IMG/VR virus record: IMGVR_UViG_3300031787_000276
Span: 1 to 41,820 of that record
Source of the DNA: a virus
Direction: 5' to 3' (one strand)
DNA length: 41,820 bases
Shown here piece after piece: positions 38,953-41,820 of the stretch. A program made the position numbers and the translations under genes. The notes beneath the pieces are model-generated. The model made no database searches, had not been told where the DNA came from, and was given only the letters and a program-made list of their open reading frames with translations. The first letter of the stretch is position 1. Each line of letters opens with the position of its first letter.

Positions 38953-39465
38953 ATGAAATTAATTAAAGGAATGACTGACTATTTAATCACATTGGATGGC
39001 AGAGTATTTTCTTTGAAAACAATGAGATTTTTGAAAAATTTTGTTAAAAATGATTATGTATATGTTAAAATAGGGAGTAAATCGTATTTGGCTCACAGGT
39101 TAGTAGCTCAAACATATATTGAAAACCCTGAAAATAAAGCAACTGTAAATCACATTGATGGTGTCAAAACAAACAATTTATTGTTTAATTTGGAATGGGC
39201 TACCCCCTCAGAAAACATGAAACATGCTTGTGATACAGGTTTAAGAAAAATATCAGAAGCTTTAAGAGAAAGCGGCAGGATAGCTGCTGAAAGATTTGGG
39301 GCAAAAAATGGTTATGTATTTAAAAAAATTGTATTAGATACTGAAACAGGTGTCTTTTATGAAGGTGCTAAAGAAGCTGCTGATACTATTAATGTAAATG
39401 CAAAATATTTGTGGAGAAGATTGAATGGCGAGTTAAAAAATACAACAAAATTTAAATACGTTTAA
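38953..39465 (+). CDS. HNH homing endonuclease
   Basis: A 170-residue protein with a clear HNH module of the homing type: LAHRLVAQTYIENPENKATV then NHIDGVKTNNLLFNLEWATP and SENMKHA (catalytic His near residue 67, Asn near 75 and 78). A C-terminal NUMOD1-like DNA-binding part (ETGVFYEGAKEAADTINVNA, KYLWRRLNGEL) recognises the target site. Such enzymes spread their own gene among related phages. It is inserted between a tail protein and the fibre gene, leaving one base before the fibre's GTG. No intron is evident. Confidence 0.85.
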   Translation: MKLIKGMTDYLITLDGRVFSLKTMRFLKNFVKNDYVYVKIGSKSYLAHRLVAQTYIENPENKATVNHIDGVKTNNLLFNLEWATPSENMKHACDTGLRKISEALRESGRIAAERFGAKNGYVFKKIVLDTETGVFYEGAKEAADTINVNAKYLWRRLNGELKNTTKFKYV

Positions 39466-39466
39466 G

Positions 39467-41820
39467 GTGGCTGTACAAAATTTAATAACGGGAGAGTTCC
39501 AAATTCGTCAAGAAAATGGAGTTTTGGTAGCTGTGAACGGATTGGTTTCCGCAGATACTTCTGGTACTATTGGTACTTCGGGATCTAGCGGTTCATCTGG
39601 AACATCAGGATCTAGTGGTTCATCTGGTATTTCTGGTTCTTCGGGTAGCACCGGGACAAGCGGATCTTCAGGTAGTTCTGGTTCTTCGGGATTAAATGGT
39701 TCTTCAGGCACAAGTGGTAGTTCAGCGACTAGTGGCAGCTCAGGCACATCTGGTACCACAGGTAGCAATGGGACATCGGGTACAACTGGTACCTCTGGTA
39801 GTTCGGGTACATCTGGATTTAATGGTTCATCAGGTACAAGCGGAAGTTCAGCTTCTAGCGGTTCTTCTGGTACGTCTGGCTCATCGGGAATTGATGGAAC
39901 TTCGGGTACAGCAGGCACTACTGGTACGTCAGGAAGTTCAGGTACATCGGGTAGCTCTGGTACGTCAGGAACCACTGGTACGTCAGGTACGTCAGCCACA
40001 AGTGGTACTTCAGGTACTTCGGGCAGCTCAGGTATAGATGGCACATCAGGTACTTCAGGAAGCTCAGCAACTTCTGGTTCTTCTGGGACTTCAGGTTCAT
40101 CGGGAAGTTCAGGTAGTTCTGGGGCGAATGGTAGTAATGGCACTTCGGGTACTTCAGGAATTGATGGTACTTCTGGAAGCTCTGGCAGCTCTGGATTAGA
40201 TGGAAGCAACGGCACATCAGGTACATCGGGAATAAATGGCACATCGGGGATAGACGGCACTTCAGGTTCATCAGGTTCTTCGGGAAGCTCTGGTTCTTCA
40301 GGTACGTCTGCTATAGATGGTACGTCTGGTTCTTCGGGTACATCTGGAACTTCAGCAACAAGCGGCACTTCAGGTACGTCAGCGACAAGCGGTACTTCAG
40401 GTACGTCAGCTACATCGGGTACTTCTGGAACTTCAGGATATTCTGGAGATAAATATTACACAACGTCAACATCAACCTTTACTCTTGGTAATGCAGGATC
40501 TATAACAGTTGGGACAGGGCTAGCGTATTCGCCAGCTCAATCAATCATTGTAGTTTATAATGCAAGTAACTTCCAAGAGTGTGAGGTTATTTCATATAAC
40601 TCAGGAACCGGAGCATTGCAGTTTGCAGCTCCTACTAGAACAGTGGGTTCCGGAACATATTCATCATGGACAGTAAACTTAGATGGTGCTAGTGGAGGCG
40701 ATGGATCAAGCGGTACGTCAGGAACTTCAGGTGTTAGCGGTACGTCAGGTACTACAGGCACATCAGGTTCCTCAGGTACAACTGGAACATCAGGCAGTTC
40801 AGGTTCTTCTGGTTCAAGTGGGACTTCGGGAACGTCAGGACGTAATGGTATAGATGGTTCTTCAGGAGCTTCTATTGCCAACTGGTATGGTTCTTTTTCA
40901 AGTACAACAACTCAAGTGGTTGGTGGAATTAATACTCCAACAGCTATTACATATAATAATGTTGAGATTTCAAATGGTACTTCTATTAGCGGATCTCAAA
41001 TATCAGTACAACATGCAGGTGTATACGAAATAGCTTACTCTTTACAAATAGAAGTTACTTCAGGTGGTACAGCTGTAGAGGTGGATATATGGCTTAAAAA
41101 GAATGGTACTAGTATTATTAGAACAGATTCTATTTTAGGTTTGCAATCAAATTCAGGTAAGCAATTGCCTTTTGTGTCTATCATAGACCAAGCAAGTGCT
41201 AATGATTATTATGAGGTTTATTTCCAATCAACAAGTGCTAATACACAAGTTACAGCAGTAGCGGCAGTAGGTGGTATACCAGCAGCCCCTTCAATCATTA
41301 CCAATATCAAACAAATTGGTATAGCTGTAGGTACAACATCTGGAACAAGTGGAAGCTCAGGAAGTTCAGGCACGTCTGGTACTACAGGGACCTCTGGAAG
41401 TAGTGGTGTAAACGGCACATCTGGTACCTCTGGTAGTTCAGGAGTGAGCGGTTCATCTGGTTCTTCTGGAAGTTCGGGTACGACTGGTACATCAGGTACG
41501 ACTGGTACGTCCGGCACATCAGGATTTAACGGAACATCTGGTTCATCTGGTACTACTGGAACGTCAGGTTCATCGGGTACAAATGGAACGGGGGGTACGT
41601 CAGGAACTAGTGGTAGTACGGGTACGTCTGGCACATCTGGTAGTACGGGTACGTCTGGTTCAAGCGGTACGAGTGGCAGTTCGGGTACGTCTGGTACGAC
41701 AGGTACGAGTGGGACATCTGCTGTAAATGGTACTTCAGGATCATCAGGCACGTCTGGGACATCTGCTACTTCTGGTACAAGTGGATTTACCCCTACCAAT
41801 CAAGTAACAGGAACAGGTAC
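39467..41820 (+). CDS. Collagen-like tail fibre, GTG start, 3' end beyond the window
   Basis: At least 784 codons without a stop. The reading frame begins at GTG (39467), giving (M)AVQNLITGEFQIRQENG, one base after the HNH stop. It consists of Gly-x-y triplets, mainly GTS and GSS with some GLN and GID (residues about 28-324), a beta domain (about 325-410: YYTTSTSTFTLGNAGSI, LAYSPAQSIIVVYNASNF), a second collagen-like run (411-466), a C1q/TNF-like domain (about 469-620: NWYGSFSSTTTQVVGGINTP, HAGVYEIAYSLQIEVTSG, IIDQASANDYYEVYFQ) and a third collagen-like run reaching the edge. It should trimerise as a long fibre that bears receptor-binding heads. The C-terminus is not in the window. Confidence 0.75.
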   Translation, partial: MAVQNLITGEFQIRQENGVLVAVNGLVSADTSGTIGTSGSSGSSGTSGSSGSSGISGSSGSTGTSGSSGSSGSSGLNGSSGTSGSSATSGSSGTSGTTGSNGTSGTTGTSGSSGTSGFNGSSGTSGSSASSGSSGTSGSSGIDGTSGTAGTTGTSGSSGTSGSSGTSGTTGTSGTSATSGTSGTSGSSGIDGTSGTSGSSATSGSSGTSGSSGSSGSSGANGSNGTSGTSGIDGTSGSSGSSGLDGSNGTSGTSGINGTSGIDGTSGSSGSSGSSGSSGTSAIDGTSGSSGTSGTSATSGTSGTSATSGTSGTSATSGTSGTSGYSGDKYYTTSTSTFTLGNAGSITVGTGLAYSPAQSIIVVYNASNFQECEVISYNSGTGALQFAAPTRTVGSGTYSSWTVNLDGASGGDGSSGTSGTSGVSGTSGTTGTSGSSGTTGTSGSSGSSGSSGTSGTSGRNGIDGSSGASIANWYGSFSSTTTQVVGGINTPTAITYNNVEISNGTSISGSQISVQHAGVYEIAYSLQIEVTSGGTAVEVDIWLKKNGTSIIRTDSILGLQSNSGKQLPFVSIIDQASANDYYEVYFQSTSANTQVTAVAAVGGIPAAPSIITNIKQIGIAVGTTSGTSGSSGSSGTSGTTGTSGSSGVNGTSGTSGSSGVSGSSGSSGSSGTTGTSGTTGTSGTSGFNGTSGSSGTTGTSGSSGTNGTGGTSGTSGSTGTSGTSGSTGTSGSSGTSGSSGTSGTTGTSGTSAVNGTSGSSGTSGTSATSGTSGFTPTNQVTGTG
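39551..40438 (+). repeat. Gly-x-y (GTS/GSS) collagen-like coding repeat
   Basis: Almost continuous nine-base-multiple repeats encode G-(T/S)-S triplets. Synonymous codons vary widely (GGT/GGC/GGA/GGG, ACT/ACA/ACG, TCT/TCA/TCG/AGC/AGT), so the protein repeat is conserved but the DNA is not. Similar runs follow at about 40700-40865 and 41335-41820. The opposite strand shows long spurious Pro/Asp/Val frames from the same repeat. Confidence 0.85.

Noticed and set aside
39508-41799. Long minus-strand frames encoding Pro-Asp-Val-Pro repeats (39508-40368, 40555-40881, 41218-41799)
   Set aside because: They are the exact antisense of the GTS/GSS collagen-like repeat; TCx-GGx triplets on the plus strand generate Pro/Asp/Val/Glu codons on the other strand. 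The plus frame has a coherent multidomain protein and continues across the gaps between these frames.
41819-41820. Circular closure: fibre gene continuing from 41820 into position 1
   Set aside because: Joined in frame, the left edge would give about 35 unrelated residues (Trp/Val/Gly-rich) and a stop, not collagen-like triplets or a fold, so a simple circular join is not supported. A missing segment remains possible.
1-41820. tRNA, rRNA, insertion sequences, integrase or attachment sites
   Set aside because: I looked in all intergenic spaces, most of which are under 150 bases, and saw no cloverleaf, transposase, terminal inverted repeats or integrase. The phage is treated as non-temperate on the evidence of this window alone.

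Overview
The window is A+T-rich DNA from a tailed bacteriophage, very probably a short-tailed (podovirus-type) phage of a Bacteroidota host. Three things point to Bacteroidota: promoter-like sites of the TTTG / TAnnTTTG type at the heads of transcription units, the near absence of Shine-Dalgarno sequences (genes start after A/T-rich leaders), and a replication cassette built on a VirE/BT4734-type primase fused to a DnaB-like helicase. The portal, capsid, ring-protein and muzzle-like genes look like those of crAss-like and related phages. That resemblance is recognition by eye, not a database result. I see no integrase, RNA polymerase, tRNA, holin or endolysin. The last gene runs off the right edge, so the genome is incomplete here.

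Layout. 1-217: a strongly G/T-rich leader followed by three identical palindromes. 218-1252 (+): a ribbon-helix-helix-like regulator and four very small proteins, closed by a hairpin terminator. 1280-4495 (-): a leftward operon with a NinG-like protein, a YqaJ-type exonuclease, several unknowns and an exported protein. 4605-8817 (+): replication operon (small HTH protein, DnaD/Lin1244-like initiator, primase-helicase, SSB, small unknowns). 8831-9482 (-): two paralogous small proteins, one with a bare Thr-rich tail. 9607-41820 (+): virion genes in the order GroES-like protein, TerS candidate, TerL, portal, two small virion proteins, scaffold, major capsid protein, unknown, ring proteins, Cpn10, tail tube/ring protein, muzzle-like protein with Thr-rich linkers and its separate C-terminal part, cupin-like protein, two internal proteins, a 1570-aa polyvalent protein (ParB-like plus zincin), a ferritin, a 1087-aa internal protein, tail proteins, an HNH endonuclease and a collagen-like fibre.

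How it works together. The leftward and replication operons diverge from 4496-4604 and supply recombination and DNA synthesis. Capsid assembly uses scaffold, capsid protein and portal, probably aided by one or two phage co-chaperonins. TerL packages DNA. The large internal proteins are probably carried in the capsid and injected with the DNA. Muzzle modules and the collagen-like fibre probably contact the cell surface. The least expected items are the ferritin between two giant injected-type proteins, two GroES-like genes, a muzzle gene that appears split where Thr-linked modules were added, a tightly fixed distance from the -7 element to the start codon at six transcription units, and a repressor-like gene preceded by three TGTAGCTACA palindromes.
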